A stretch of DNA of 64,000 nucleotides from positions 39,395 to 103,394 of the forward strand of contig JAJECW010000016.1 in NCBI GenBank assembly GCA_022821865.1. The letters are read 5' to 3'. The notes under the pieces are model-generated. The model worked only from the letters and a program-made list of their open reading frames with translations, was not told the DNA's origin and searched no databases. The translations under genes and the position numbers were made by a program. This document shows positions 29,561-37,967 of the stretch, in pieces. How positions within the stretch are numbered: position 1 is the first letter of the stretch; the number at the start of each line of letters is the position of its first letter. The stretch is from Pseudomonadales bacterium (GTDB taxonomy: Bacteria > Pseudomonadota > Gammaproteobacteria > Pseudomonadales > Pseudohongiellaceae).

Positions 29561-31333
29561 TCAATAAGTTCTTGCTTTGGGCTGAAAAGTATCGACCACA
29601 TTGGGCCGGAAATTTACCTCGCGCTTGCCGATTTTCCGTTGTTCCGGGAAATACAGCGAGTGGCATAGCCAGTTGTCGTCGTCGCGCTCGCGAAAATCGT
29701 CCCTGGCGTGGGCGCCGCGGCTTTCGTCGCGGCCTTCGGCGGCGATCGCGGTGGCTTCGGCCACGGCGAACAGGTTTTCCAGTTCCAGCGCCTCGATGCG
29801 GGCGGTATTGAATGCCGCGCTCTTGTCGGCGAGATGGGAGTTTTCGATGCGCGGCTTGAGGGCTTCGAGTTTGGCGATGCCTTCGCGCATGAATTCTCCC
29901 GTGCGGAACACGCCGAAATGCAGTTGCATGACGGCCTGCAATTCCCCGCGCAGCGCCGCGGTGTTTTCGCCTTCGCTGGAGGCGTCGAGCCGGCGCAATC
30001 GGTCGAGGGCGCGGTCCATGTCTTCCGGCGCCGCCTGACGGGCCTGCATGCCCTGCCGCAGCAACTCATCGATATGCTTGCCCGCGGCGCGACCGAACAC
30101 CACCAGGTCGAGCAGGCTGTTGCCGCCGAGCCGGTTGGCGCCGTGGACCGAAACGCAGGCGGCCTCGCCCGCGGCGAACAGGCCGGGAATCGCCTCGTCC
30201 CCTCCGTCCGCGTTGCGGGTCAGGGCCTGGCCGTGAATATTGGTGGGAATGCCTCCCATCATGTAATGGCAGGTGGGCACCACGGGAATCGGCTCGCGGA
30301 TGGGGTCCACATGGGCGAAGGCGCGAGAAAGTTCGAGAATGCCGGGGAGCTTGCTGTTGAGCACATCGGCGCCGAGATGATCGAGCTTGAGCATGACGTG
30401 GTCGCCCCGCTCGCCGCAGCCCCGCCCCTCCAGCACTTCGAGCACCATGGCCCGGGCCACCACATCGCGGCCGGCAAGATCCTTGGCGTTGGGGGCGTAA
30501 CGCTCCATGAAGCGCTCCCCGTCCTTGTTGATCAGATAACCACCCTCGCCGCGGCAGCCTTCGGTAACCAGGGTGCCGGCGCCGTGAATGCCGGTGGGGT
30601 GAAACTGCCACATTTCCATGTCCTGGACGGGAAAGCCCGCCCGCAGACACATGGCCACGCCATCGCCGGTATTGATCAGGGCATTGGTGGTGGAGGCATA
30701 GATGCGGCCGGCGCCGCCGGTGGCGAGCACCGTGGCGGCGGCGGCGACGAAACAGACTTCGCCGTCCCCGATACTGATGGCGGTGACGCCGCTGACCGCG
30801 CCGTCCTGGTTCACCACCAGATCGATGACGTACCACTCATTGAGAAAGACCGTGTCGTTTTTCAGATTGCCCTGGTAGAGGGCATGCAGCAGGGCGTGGC
30901 CGGTGCGGTCCGCCGCGGCGCAGGTGCGCGCCGCCTGGCCGCCCTTGCCGAAATTCTTCGACTGGCCGCCGAAGGGTCGCTGGTAGATGCGGCCATTGGC
31001 GGTGCGGGAAAAGGGCAGGCCCATGTGTTCGAGTTCATACACGGTTTGCGGGCCTTCCATGCACATGTATTCGATGGCGTCCTGGTCGCCGATATAGTCG
31101 GAGCCCTTGACGGTGTCGTACATGTGCCAGCGCCAATCGTCTTCCGGGTCGGCGCTGGCAATGGCGCAGGTTATTCCGCCCTGGGCGGAAACGGTATGGG
31201 AGCGGGTGGGAAAAACCTTGGACAGCACCGCGGTGCGAAAACCCGACTGGGACAGTTGCAGGGCCGCGCGCATACCCGCGCCGCCGCCGCCGACGATGAT
31301 GGCGTCAAAGGAAATCTGGCGGAATCCGCTCAT
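29561..31333 (-). CDS. sdhA: Succinate dehydrogenase flavoprotein subunit
   Basis: Oxidises succinate to fumarate with covalently bound FAD. The 590-residue protein has the FAD motif [12 protein letters not shown], the FAD-attachment region [10 protein letters not shown] (the His is the covalent site), [33 protein letters not shown] and the substrate-site [13 protein letters not shown] at 31333 ([14 protein letters not shown]) overlaps the sdhD stop (ATGA); longer upstream reading belongs to sdhD sequence in another frame and is ignored. Confidence 0.97.
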   Translation of the reverse strand: MSGFRQISFDAIIVGGGGAGMRAALQLSQSGFRTAVLSKVFPTRSHTVSAQGGITCAIASADPEDDWRWHMYDTVKGSDYIGDQDAIEYMCMEGPQTVYELEHMGLPFSRTANGRIYQRPFGGQSKNFGKGGQAARTCAAADRTGHALLHALYQGNLKNDTVFLNEWYVIDLVVNQDGAVSGVTAISIGDGEVCFVAAAATVLATGGAGRIYASTTNALINTGDGVAMCLRAGFPVQDMEMWQFHPTGIHGAGTLVTEGCRGEGGYLINKDGERFMERYAPNAKDLAGRDVVARAMVLEVLEGRGCGERGDHVMLKLDHLGADVLNSKLPGILELSRAFAHVDPIREPIPVVPTCHYMMGGIPTNIHGQALTRNADGGDEAIPGLFAAGEAACVSVHGANRLGGNSLLDLVVFGRAAGKHIDELLRQGMQARQAAPEDMDRALDRLRRLDASSEGENTAALRGELQAVMQLHFGVFRTGEFMREGIAKLEALKPRIENSHLADKSAAFNTARIEALELENLFAVAEATAIAAEGRDESRGAHARDDFRERDDDNWLCHSLYFPEQRKIGKREVNFRPNVVDTFQPKARTY

Positions 31334-31701
31334 CCGCTCCCCCAGAAGATCCGCGCCCCCCACAGCAGGCAGGCCAGGGTGAGCAGGAGGCAGACAGCCT
31401 GGATCAGCAGGCGGATTGCCGTCCCCGCCCTGCCGAGATGGGCTTCGTTGAGATAATCGGTGGTAACCGTCCACATGCCCACCCAGGCATGGGCGCAGAG
31501 CGACAGCACCGCAATCAGGCTGAAGATCTGCAAGGGGGTGGCGGCGAACAGCGCGCGCCATTGCGGGTAGCCGAATTCCGGTGCGGAAGCTATACCGATG
31601 CCAACCCAGGCGATCCAGGCGAGCAGCACCAGGGCGCTGAAGCGCTGCACCAGCCAGTCGAACAACCCCGAGCGGCCCAGGCTTGTGGCATTGGTCACCA
31701 T
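31330..31701 (-). CDS. sdhD: Succinate dehydrogenase membrane anchor, cytochrome b556 small subunit
   Basis: Anchors SdhAB and forms part of the ubiquinone and heme site. The 123-residue protein has three membrane helices (about residues 18-40, 55-78 and 96-118). [16 protein letters not shown] carries the heme-ligand His and the conserved Asp-Tyr pair that shapes the quinone site. ATG at 31701 overlaps the sdhC stop by 7 nt and the gene stop overlaps sdhA by 4 nt, so sdhC, sdhD and sdhA are tightly coupled. Confidence 0.93.
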   Translation of the reverse strand: MVTNATSLGRSGLFDWLVQRFSALVLLAWIAWVGIGIASAPEFGYPQWRALFAATPLQIFSLIAVLSLCAHAWVGMWTVTTDYLNEAHLGRAGTAIRLLIQAVCLLLTLACLLWGARIFWGSG

Positions 31702-32069
31702 AGCCAGATTCCCGCAAGAATCGCGGCCAGGGCGGAAAGCGCGATAACCGCCCTGGCGCCCGCCTTGCCACCGCGCCAGGTCTCGCCCAAACCCATATCC
31801 ATGAGCAAATGCCGGCAACCCGCGATCAGGTGATACGACAGCGCCACGGCAAGCAGCCAGCCGACAAGGCGCGGCATGGGCGAGGCGAGCATGGCGCCAG
31901 CCTGGTGAAAGCCCGCTTCCGAGGAGAGCGATAGCTCGAACAGGTACAGCAGCAGGGGCATGGCCAGGAACAGCAGCACGCCGCTGATCCGGTGCGCAAT
32001 GGAAACCAGCGCCGTCACCGGCCACTTGATGCTGAAAAGGTTCAGATTGACGGGTCTGGCGGTTTTCAC
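31695..32069 (-). CDS. sdhC: Succinate dehydrogenase cytochrome b556 subunit
   Basis: Membrane partner of SdhD that holds heme b. I use the GTG at 32069, giving a 124-residue protein that starts [17 protein letters not shown], aligned with the E. coli RPVNLDLQTIRFPITA region. SIAHRISGV contains the conserved quinone-site Ser and Arg, and [14 protein letters not shown] the heme-ligand His. Three membrane helices are visible. It is the first gene of the nine-gene TCA operon, with a promoter 35 nt upstream. Confidence 0.92.
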   Translation of the reverse strand: MKTARPVNLNLFSIKWPVTALVSIAHRISGVLLFLAMPLLLYLFELSLSSEAGFHQAGAMLASPMPRLVGWLLAVALSYHLIAGCRHLLMDMGLGETWRGGKAGARAVIALSALAAILAGIWLW

Positions 32070-32103
32070 TTTTCTCTGCGCTGCAGTCTGCGAAGCCAGC
32101 GAG

Positions 32104-32132
32104 AGTATATTCGCCGGAGGCTTGCGTGACAA
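32104..32132 (-). promoter_or_regulatory. Sigma70 promoter of the sdh-suc operon
   Basis: Minus strand: TTGTCA (32132-32127), 17-nt spacer, TATACT (32109-32104). Each box differs from consensus at one position. Predicted start near 32097 gives a leader of about 28 nt to the sdhC GTG. Confidence 0.8.
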
Positions 32133-32257
32133 ACGACTTATCGCCCGCCTTGCAAGAAATCCGGCTTTGTTGCCGGAGCCGGAATTGCATGGAGGATCAA
32201 GCGACGATTCGCTCAATCCGGATCTTGTGTTCAAGGTCCTGCGACCTGGCGGGATCC

Positions 32258-32298
32258 CGGGAGCCTGCGCCGCGGGAATTCGCGAAAGCGGAGATTTG
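32258..32298. repeat. Solo terminal fragment of the MITE-like element
   Basis: Reads CCGGGAGCCTGCGCCGCGGG and on through AATTCGCGAAAGCG, matching the first ~35-40 bp of the elements at 33908 and 43463 (the latter reversed). Similarity stops at the gltA -35 box. It has no partner end, so it is a relic. Confidence 0.72.
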
Positions 32299-32325
32299 AC
32301 AACAATGCGGGACTGTTCCTAGTAT
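32296..32325 (+). promoter_or_regulatory. Sigma70 promoter of gltA
   Basis: TTGACA (32296-32301), 18-nt spacer, TAGTAT (32320-32325). The -35 is perfect. It abuts the end of the MITE relic. Predicted leader about 80 nt. Confidence 0.75.
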
Positions 32326-32412
32326 TGCGTCGCCGCGCCGCACCGGTCGCCGGCGAATTCCTGAAGCTTTACGGAACCACTTATTCGCGCAACAGGCCAG
32401 CCGGGGTAGCTC

Positions 32413-33693
32413 ATGACGGAAAAAAAGGCGCAACTGAAAGTCGAAGGTCATGGGAAACCGGTGGAGCTTCCGGTTTATCCGAGCAGCCTCGGGCCCGATG
32501 TCATCGATGTTCGCGGCCTGATCAACAGCGGCTTTTTCACCTACGACCCGGGCTTCCTGTCCACCGCCGCCTGCGATTCCGACATTACCTTCATCAATGG
32601 CAGCGACGGCGTTCTGCTGTATCGCGGATATCCCATCGAACAGCTCGCCGAACACTCGAGTTACCTGGAAACCTGCTACCTGCTGCTCAATGGCGAATTG
32701 CCCAGCGCCGGGGAGCGACTCGAATTCGAGAACAATATCCGCTACCACACCATGGTGGATCAGCAGATTCACCAGTTTTTCAATGGCTTCCCCCGCACTT
32801 CGCATCCCATGTCGATGCTCGTCAGCGTGGTGGGAGCCCTGTCGGCCTTCTACCACGACAATCTCGATATCGCCGACCCCGGGCAGCGCATGCTCGTGGC
32901 CCGGCGCATTATCGCCAAGATGCCGACGCTGGCGGCCATGTGTTACAAGCACGGCGTGGGACAGCCATTCATGTATCCGCGCAATTCCCTGGGTTTCGCC
33001 GAGAATTTCCTGCACATGATGTTCGGCACCCCCTGCGAGGAAAAGGAAATCAGCCCGGTGCTCGCCCGGGCCATGGACCTGATCTTCCTGCTCCACGCCG
33101 ACCACGAACAGAATGCCTCGACTTCCACGGTGCGGCTCGCCGGCTCCACCGGCGCCAATCCCTTCTCCTGCATTGCCGCCGGCATCGCGGCACTTTGGGG
33201 GCCGGCCCATGGCGGCGCCAACGAAGCCGTGCTGCAGATGCTTGGTGAAATCGGCTCGGAGTCGCGGATCGATGATTTCATCCGCCGGGCCAAGGATCCG
33301 GAGGACCCATACCGGCTGATGGGATTTGGCCACCGGGTCTACAAGAACTTCGACCCCCGGGCCAAAGTGATGCGCGAGGTTTGCAACGAAGTGCTTGAGG
33401 AAGTCAGCGAGACCGCGGACAACACTCTCTTCCGTATCGCCCGCAGGCTGGAACAGATCGCCCTGGAGGACGAATATTTCATCCGGCGCAAGCTATACCC
33501 CAATGTGGATTTTTATTCCGGGATCATTCTCAAGGCGCTGGGAATTCCCACCAGCATGTTCACGGTGATTTTCGCCACCGGCCGCACGCCGGGCTGGATG
33601 GCCCACTGGAACGAGATGGTGAGCGGACCGTACAGGATTGGGCGGCCGCGGCAGTTGTATCGGGGGCCGGTGAGACGGGATTATCCGGGGTGA
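32413..33693 (+). CDS. gltA: Citrate synthase
   Basis: Condenses oxaloacetate and acetyl-CoA, entry to the TCA cycle. The 426-residue protein is the hexameric type I form seen in gammaproteobacteria. Active-site segments are [30 protein letters not shown] (catalytic His), [13 protein letters not shown] (His) and NVDFYSG (catalytic Asp). The family N-terminus ([19 protein letters not shown]) and the C-terminal RPRQLYRGP are intact. It is monocistronic and divergent from sdhC. The next feature, tRNA-Ala, is convergent and only 4 nt away. Confidence 0.97.
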   Translation: MTEKKAQLKVEGHGKPVELPVYPSSLGPDVIDVRGLINSGFFTYDPGFLSTAACDSDITFINGSDGVLLYRGYPIEQLAEHSSYLETCYLLLNGELPSAGERLEFENNIRYHTMVDQQIHQFFNGFPRTSHPMSMLVSVVGALSAFYHDNLDIADPGQRMLVARRIIAKMPTLAAMCYKHGVGQPFMYPRNSLGFAENFLHMMFGTPCEEKEISPVLARAMDLIFLLHADHEQNASTSTVRLAGSTGANPFSCIAAGIAALWGPAHGGANEAVLQMLGEIGSESRIDDFIRRAKDPEDPYRLMGFGHRVYKNFDPRAKVMREVCNEVLEEVSETADNTLFRIARRLEQIALEDEYFIRRKLYPNVDFYSGIILKALGIPTSMFTVIFATGRTPGWMAHWNEMVSGPYRIGRPRQLYRGPVRRDYPG

Positions 33694-33697
33694 GGGG

Positions 33698-33773
33698 TGG
33701 TGGAGCCTACCGGGATCGAACCGGTGACCTCAACGCTGCCAGCGTTGCGCTCTCCCAGCTGAGCTAAGGCCCC
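33698..33773 (-). tRNA. tRNA-Ala (anticodon GGC)
   Basis: 76-nt cloverleaf on the minus strand. Acceptor GGGGCCT pairs with AGGCTCC, D-arm AGCTCAGCTGGGAGAGC, anticodon stem CAACG/CGTTG with loop CTGGCAG (anticodon GGC, reading GCC), T-arm with GGTTCGATCCC. Discriminator A and an encoded CCA follow. It is convergent with gltA. Confidence 0.96.
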
Positions 33774-33789
33774 ACTTGGCGAAAACGGG

Positions 33790-33818
33790 ATTCTAGGACC
33801 GGCCTGTCCCGCTGTCAA
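33790..33818 (-). promoter_or_regulatory. Sigma70 promoter of tRNA-Ala
   Basis: Minus strand: TTGACA (33818-33813), exactly 17 nt, TAGAAT (33795-33790). This is the strongest promoter match in the window. The tRNA 5' end is 16 nt past the -10, so the leader is very short. Confidence 0.88.
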
Positions 33819-33907
33819 TGCGCAAGTACTTGAACCGGCAATCCCTGCCCGCTCGCGAGCCTGGTCAGTCTCACGATTTTGGCGCCATGGCCGTCGAATG
33901 CTACCGG

Positions 33908-34074
33908 CTAGGAGTCTGCGCCATAGGAATCCGCGAAAGCGAAAATTCGCTATCGCCGCGCCCCTGGCTGGTCGATTGAGGCGAATATTGGTGGATATTC
34001 AACGAAATCGAGCGGCCGGGGGCGTGGACGGGAGCGGATTTGCAGCCGTGAATTCCTACGGCGCAGGCTCCTAG
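33908..34074. mobile_element. MITE-like foldback element, copy A
   Basis: 167 bp with perfect outer ends CTAGGAG / CTCCTAG and longer terminal inverted repeats (AGGAGTCTGCGCCATAGGAA against AGGAGCCTGCGCCGTAGGAA). A second inner inverted pair contains CGCGCCCCTGGC and GCGGCCGGGGGCG. The two ~80-bp arms are roughly complementary end to end. It has no coding capacity. The element at 43463-43627 is the same sequence in the opposite orientation, with about a dozen differences by eye, almost all transitions. Confidence 0.85.
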
Positions 34075-34109
34075 GCTGAGACTCCGGGCATGACTTGGCG
34101 GGCAGCGGG

Positions 34110-34115
34110 TATAAT
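34110..34115 (+). promoter_or_regulatory. -10 element for gltX
   Basis: Perfect TATAAT 38 nt before the gltX start. No convincing -35 is placed 16-18 nt upstream. The MITE end lies 35 nt before it. Confidence 0.45.
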
Positions 34116-34153
34116 CGCGGTTTTGTCGGCTTGCTGTCGTTTCGGGAGAATCC

Positions 34154-35674
34154 ATGTCTTCGGTTCGCACTCGAATTGCGCCTTCGCCTACCGGCGACCC
34201 TCATCTGGGCACGGCCTATGTGGCCCTGTTCAATCGTTGCTTTGCCCGTCGCCGGGGTGGCAGTTTCATTTTGCGCATCGAGGATACCGACCGGGAGCGG
34301 TCGAACGAGCAGTCGGAGCGGAGGATACTGGATGCCCTGCGCTGGCTTGGGCTGGACTGGGACGAAGGGCCGGGTCGTGATGGCGGCAAAGGACCCTACC
34401 GGCAAAGTGAACGAGCGGAAATCTACTCCGAACAGATTCGTGTTTTGCTAGAAAAAGGCGACGCATTTTATTGTTTTTGCGATGAAAATCGCCTGGCGGC
34501 ATTGCGTCGGGAACAGCTGCGGCAGAAGCTGCGGCCGGGCTATGACGGACATTGCCTGGGCTTGTCCGCCGGGGAGGTTTCGGAGCGGCTCGCCCGGGGC
34601 GAGAGCCATGTGGTCCGTCTGCGGGTGCCCCGGGAGGGGGAATGCGTTTTCACCGATTTGCCGCGGGGTGAGATTCGCATCCAGTGGTCCCAGGTGGACA
34701 TGCCGGTGCTGATCAAGTCAGATGGCCTGCCCACCTATCACTTCGCCAATGTGGTGGACGACCGCCTGATGGAAATCAGCCATGTGATTCGGGGTGAGGA
34801 ATGGATCAGTTCGGCTCCCAAACACGTGCTGCTGTATGACGCCTTTGGCTGGGAACGGCCGGTATTCTGCCACTTGCCACTGTTGCGCAATCCTGACAAG
34901 AGCAAGCTCAGCAAACGCAAGAACCCCACCAGCATCGGTTACTACCGGTCGATGGGCTATCTGCCCGAGGCCCTGCTCAACTATCTTGGCAACATGGGTT
35001 GGAGCATGCCCGATGGCGAGGAAAAATTCAGTCTGGAACAGATGGAGGCCCGTTTTGAGTTGGAACGGATTTCCCTGGGCGGGCCGGTTTTTGACCGGGA
35101 GAAACTCGATTGGCTCAATGGCCGCTACCTGCGTGAAGACCTGGATGACGCCGAATTCGTCCGGCAATTCACAACCTGGGCATTTCGCCCTGAACTGGTA
35201 AAAACCATCACGCCGCTACTGCGCCAGCGGGTCAGCCGCTTCAGTCAGGTTTCCGCACTGGGGGAATACCTGCTGCGAGGCGAACTCGATCTCGAAGCGG
35301 AGAATTTCTCCCACCAGAAGCTGGACCCGGAAACCTGCCGCCACATACTCCAGTTCAGCCTCTGGGCGCTGGAAAGCATTCCCGAGTTGAATCGCGACGC
35401 CGTCGAGGCCCGCCTGCGACAACTTGCCCAGGCCATGGAACACAAGCTCCGCGAATTTCTGTTTCCGCTTTTCGTCGCCATCAGCGGCAGGCCCGTTTCG
35501 CTTTCGGTGTATGAATCCATCGAAACACTTGGCCTGGACCTGACTCGCGCCCGACTTCGAGACGCTGTAACGGCGCTTGGCGGGATTTCCAACAAGCAAC
35601 TGAAGAAGCTTGAGAAGGAATACCGTGAGGTTTTGCCGGAGGCGGCCCGGTCTGACAGACCGCCACCCGCCTGA
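34154..35674 (+). CDS. gltX: Glutamyl-tRNA synthetase
   Basis: Class I enzyme that charges tRNA-Glu. The 506-residue protein starts MSSVRTRIAPSPTGDPHLGT, with the HIGH motif as HLGT, then FILRIEDTDRERS and the KMSKS loop KLSKRKNPTSI near residue 255. The C-terminal anticodon-binding domain is complete and ends in a Pro-rich tail (SDRPPPA). The stop codon falls on the first bases of a REP repeat. The adjacent tRNA-Ala is the kind of neighbour gltX has in other gammaproteobacteria. Confidence 0.95.
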   Translation: MSSVRTRIAPSPTGDPHLGTAYVALFNRCFARRRGGSFILRIEDTDRERSNEQSERRILDALRWLGLDWDEGPGRDGGKGPYRQSERAEIYSEQIRVLLEKGDAFYCFCDENRLAALRREQLRQKLRPGYDGHCLGLSAGEVSERLARGESHVVRLRVPREGECVFTDLPRGEIRIQWSQVDMPVLIKSDGLPTYHFANVVDDRLMEISHVIRGEEWISSAPKHVLLYDAFGWERPVFCHLPLLRNPDKSKLSKRKNPTSIGYYRSMGYLPEALLNYLGNMGWSMPDGEEKFSLEQMEARFELERISLGGPVFDREKLDWLNGRYLREDLDDAEFVRQFTTWAFRPELVKTITPLLRQRVSRFSQVSALGEYLLRGELDLEAENFSHQKLDPETCRHILQFSLWALESIPELNRDAVEARLRQLAQAMEHKLREFLFPLFVAISGRPVSLSVYESIETLGLDLTRARLRDAVTALGGISNKQLKKLEKEYREVLPEAARSDRPPPA

Positions 35675-35710
35675 GATTCTGCGACTTCGCTCCGCTGCGC
35701 GCGGAATGAC
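35673..35710. repeat. REP-type palindrome, single copy 3
   Basis: GAGATTCTGCGACTTCGCTC... to ...GCGCGGAATGAC, same unit as at 15435 and 21033. It begins within the gltX stop codon and has no inverted partner nearby, so it is a singlet. Confidence 0.72.
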
Positions 35711-35740
35711 ACAACCGCCGACCTCGGCAATAATCAGGTT

Positions 35741-36727
35741 ATGGTCATTTCCACTGACAAATCCAGCCTCAGCCATCGGTTTTGCGTGGCGCCGATGATG
35801 AACTGGACTGACCGGCATGACCGGGCCTTCTTGCGGCAGTTTACCCGGCATGCGCTGCTGTATAGCGAGATGTTGAGTACCGGCGCCCTGCTCCATGGCG
35901 ATGCGGCGGGTTTGCTGCGCTATTCGGCTCGCGAGCAGCCGCTGGCCATCCAGCTTGGCGGCGGCATGCCGGGGGAGCTTGCGGCTGCCGCGGCGCTGGC
36001 GCAACAGGCGGGTTACCGGGAAGTCAATCTCAATGTGGGTTGCCCCAGCGATCGGGTGCAGGGCGGCAATTTCGGCGCCTGCCTGATGAAGGAACCGGCG
36101 CTCGTGGCGGAATGCGTCGCGACAATGTCGGCTGCCGTGGATATTCCCGTGACGGTGAAATGCCGCATTGGGGTGGATGGCCGGGACAGCCAATGCGAAC
36201 TGCATGATTTCATCGAACAGGCGGCTCGCGCCGGCTGCGCCGCTTTCATCGTTCACGCCCGTATCGCCATACTCAAGGGCCTGACGCCAAAGCAGAACCG
36301 GGAGATTCCGCCCCTGCATCATGATCGTGTGATTCGGGTGAAGAAGGCGTTTCCCGAACTGGAAATCATCATCAACGGCGGCATTGAAACCCTTGATTTC
36401 GCCGAAGAACTGCTGAAGGAAGTCGACGGCGTCATGCTTGGCCGGGAGGCTTACGGCAACCCCTGGCTGCTGCATGAGGTGGACGAAAGGTTCTTCGGCG
36501 CCACAGCCAATGAACGAAGCCGGCTGGATTCCCTGCGGGAATTTCTGCCTTATGTGGAACAGGAATTGCGCGAAGGCACTCCCCTGGGCCATATTACCCG
36601 CCACATGCTCGGCCTGTTCAAGGGACAGCGCGGCGGCAGGCATTTCCGGCGCCATTTGAGCACCCATGGCAATCGGCGGGAAGCCTCCATCGACGTGCTG
36701 CTCGACGCCATGGCCCTGGTGGCCTGA
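35741..36727 (+). CDS. dusA: tRNA-dihydrouridine(20/20a) synthase DusA
   Basis: FMN enzyme that reduces U20 and U20a in the D-loop of tRNAs. The 328-residue protein has the DusA-specific segments HRFCVAPMMNWTDRH (residues 12-26), NLNVGCPSDRVQGGNFGACLM with the catalytic Cys, VKCRIGVDG, VHARIAILKGLTPKQNREIPPL and INGGIETL. DusA rather than DusB or DusC is indicated by the LKGLTPKQNREIPPL block. Start ATG at 35741 follows the REP element by 30 nt. Confidence 0.93.
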   Translation: MVISTDKSSLSHRFCVAPMMNWTDRHDRAFLRQFTRHALLYSEMLSTGALLHGDAAGLLRYSAREQPLAIQLGGGMPGELAAAAALAQQAGYREVNLNVGCPSDRVQGGNFGACLMKEPALVAECVATMSAAVDIPVTVKCRIGVDGRDSQCELHDFIEQAARAGCAAFIVHARIAILKGLTPKQNREIPPLHHDRVIRVKKAFPELEIIINGGIETLDFAEELLKEVDGVMLGREAYGNPWLLHEVDERFFGATANERSRLDSLREFLPYVEQELREGTPLGHITRHMLGLFKGQRGGRHFRRHLSTHGNRREASIDVLLDAMALVA

Positions 36728-36754
36728 GACAGGAAAGCCAAAAAAGAAGCGCAC

Positions 36755-37222
36755 ATGCTTGATTCCCTGAGAAACCTGTTTGGCGGCGCAGCCGCCCCGG
36801 AGGAAGCGGACCCTGCCGCAACCGCACGGAGGCTCGAACTCGCCAGCGCCGCCCTGCTGTTTGAAGTACTCAAGGCCGATCACGAGCTTGACTCCCGGGA
36901 AGTTGATTCGATTGCCGAGGTATTGCGGACCAGCGGCAACCATACCGCCGGGGAAGTCGATGAAGTCATCGCCCTTGCCCGCAGGCAATCCTCTGAATCG
37001 ACCTCACTTTATGAGTTCACCAGCCTGGTCAACGAGCACAGCGCCTTTCGGGAAAAATGCGCATTGATCCGCAACATGTGGCGCATCGCCTATGCGGACG
37101 CCGAACTGAGCAAGTACGAGGATCATGTGATCCGCAAGGTTTGCGACCTGATTCATGTGCCGCACAGCGAATTCATCCGCGCCAAATTGGCGGAAAAAAG
37201 TCGCCTGGAAGAATCCGGTTGA
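36755..37222 (+). CDS. TerB-like helical protein
   Basis: A 155-residue protein of the TerB/COG4103 type. After a short linker, helices with acidic pairs appear: LLFEVLKADHELDSREVDSI and IAYADAELSKYEDHVIRKV, the two halves of the TerB fold where acidic residues can bind metal. There is no evidence for tellurite resistance here, as no other ter genes are present; many such proteins are membrane-stress or unknown-function proteins. It follows dusA by 27 nt on the same strand and may be co-transcribed. It is convergent with the mlaA-like gene. Confidence 0.85.
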   Translation: MLDSLRNLFGGAAAPEEADPAATARRLELASAALLFEVLKADHELDSREVDSIAEVLRTSGNHTAGEVDEVIALARRQSSESTSLYEFTSLVNEHSAFREKCALIRNMWRIAYADAELSKYEDHVIRKVCDLIHVPHSEFIRAKLAEKSRLEESG

Positions 37223-37226
37223 GGGT

Positions 37227-37961
37227 TCAGAAATCGCCGAAGGGGTCGTCGATTTCGCCGTCCCGCACCTGGTATTCGCGGTTCTGGAACTGGGCCTCGC
37301 GCACAAACAGGTAGCTGTCGCCGGTAACCAGGGCTTCCGCCTGCATCAGGCCCATTCGCCAGTCCACCCTTTCCACGCCATAGGTGGAAACGCGAACCTT
37401 GTCGTCTTCGAGGTAATACACCGGGTTGGCGAAGGAATCGATGACAAAGCCGAATGTGTCCCGCACCGAACTCGCGCCGAAAATGGGCAGTACCACATAG
37501 GGGCCCGGTTCGACCCCCCATGCGCCGAGGGTCTGGCCAAAATCTTCCTGGTGTTTTTCGAGCCCGAGTTCGCTGGCCACGTCGATCAGGCCGCCGAGGC
37601 CCACGGTCGTATTGATCAGAATCCGCCCGCAATCCGATACCGCATCGCCGATTTTCCCCTGTAGCAAATTATTCGCCATGGTGTTGAGATCATCGACATT
37701 GCCGAAGAAATTGTTCACGCCGGTGCGCAAAGGCGGCGGCGCAAAGTTCACATAGGCAACGGCAACAGGCCGCAGCAGAAGATTGTCAAAATACTCATTG
37801 AATTCGAAAACCAGGCGGTTGATGTCGATAAAGGGGTCGCGATTGTCGATGGGCTCAAGTGCCTGCCCGTACAGCGGCGCCGGGGGCGCAAGCAGACAGG
37901 ACAGCAGCGCTCCTGTCCAAAAAAAGCGGCGGGGCGATCGATTCAGGCGCAGCGATTTCAT
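37227..37961 (-). CDS. mlaA: MlaA (VacJ) family outer-membrane lipoprotein
   Basis: Outer-membrane lipoprotein that removes mislocalised phospholipids from the outer leaflet and passes them to the Mla pathway. The 244-residue protein has a lipobox LLSC with Cys22 as the lipid-modified residue. Conserved segments are DPFIDINRLVFEFNEYFDNLLLRPVA split over about residues 42-67, NNFFGNVDDLNTMANNLLQGK, RILINTTVGLGGLIDVA and LGAWGVEPGPYVVLPIFG. No mlaBCDEF genes are in the window. It is 6 nt upstream of no partner: the following gene on the strand is hrpA, 6 nt before its start side, read first. Confidence 0.9.
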   Translation of the reverse strand: MKSLRLNRSPRRFFWTGALLSCLLAPPAPLYGQALEPIDNRDPFIDINRLVFEFNEYFDNLLLRPVAVAYVNFAPPPLRTGVNNFFGNVDDLNTMANNLLQGKIGDAVSDCGRILINTTVGLGGLIDVASELGLEKHQEDFGQTLGAWGVEPGPYVVLPIFGASSVRDTFGFVIDSFANPVYYLEDDKVRVSTYGVERVDWRMGLMQAEALVTGDSYLFVREAQFQNREYQVRDGEIDDPFGDF

Positions 37962-37967
37962 TCCGGT

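Larger units (their letters stand above)
32070..32412. other. Divergent control region between sdhC and gltA
   Basis: 343 bp without a gene. It holds the sdhC promoter (32104-32132), a solo end of the MITE-like element (32258-32298) and the gltA promoter (32296-32325). About 165 bp between the two promoters are free for regulators; I saw no clear ArcA or CRP site. Confidence 0.7.
33774..34153. other. Geneless gap between tRNA-Ala and gltX
   Basis: 380 bp with no gene. From left to right: the tRNA-Ala promoter, about 90 bp of unremarkable sequence, a complete MITE-like element (33908-34074), and the gltX promoter region. Confidence 0.8.

Noticed and set aside
35741-37222. Tellurite-resistance locus based on the TerB-like gene
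   Set aside because: No other ter genes are present; the fold is common in unrelated roles.
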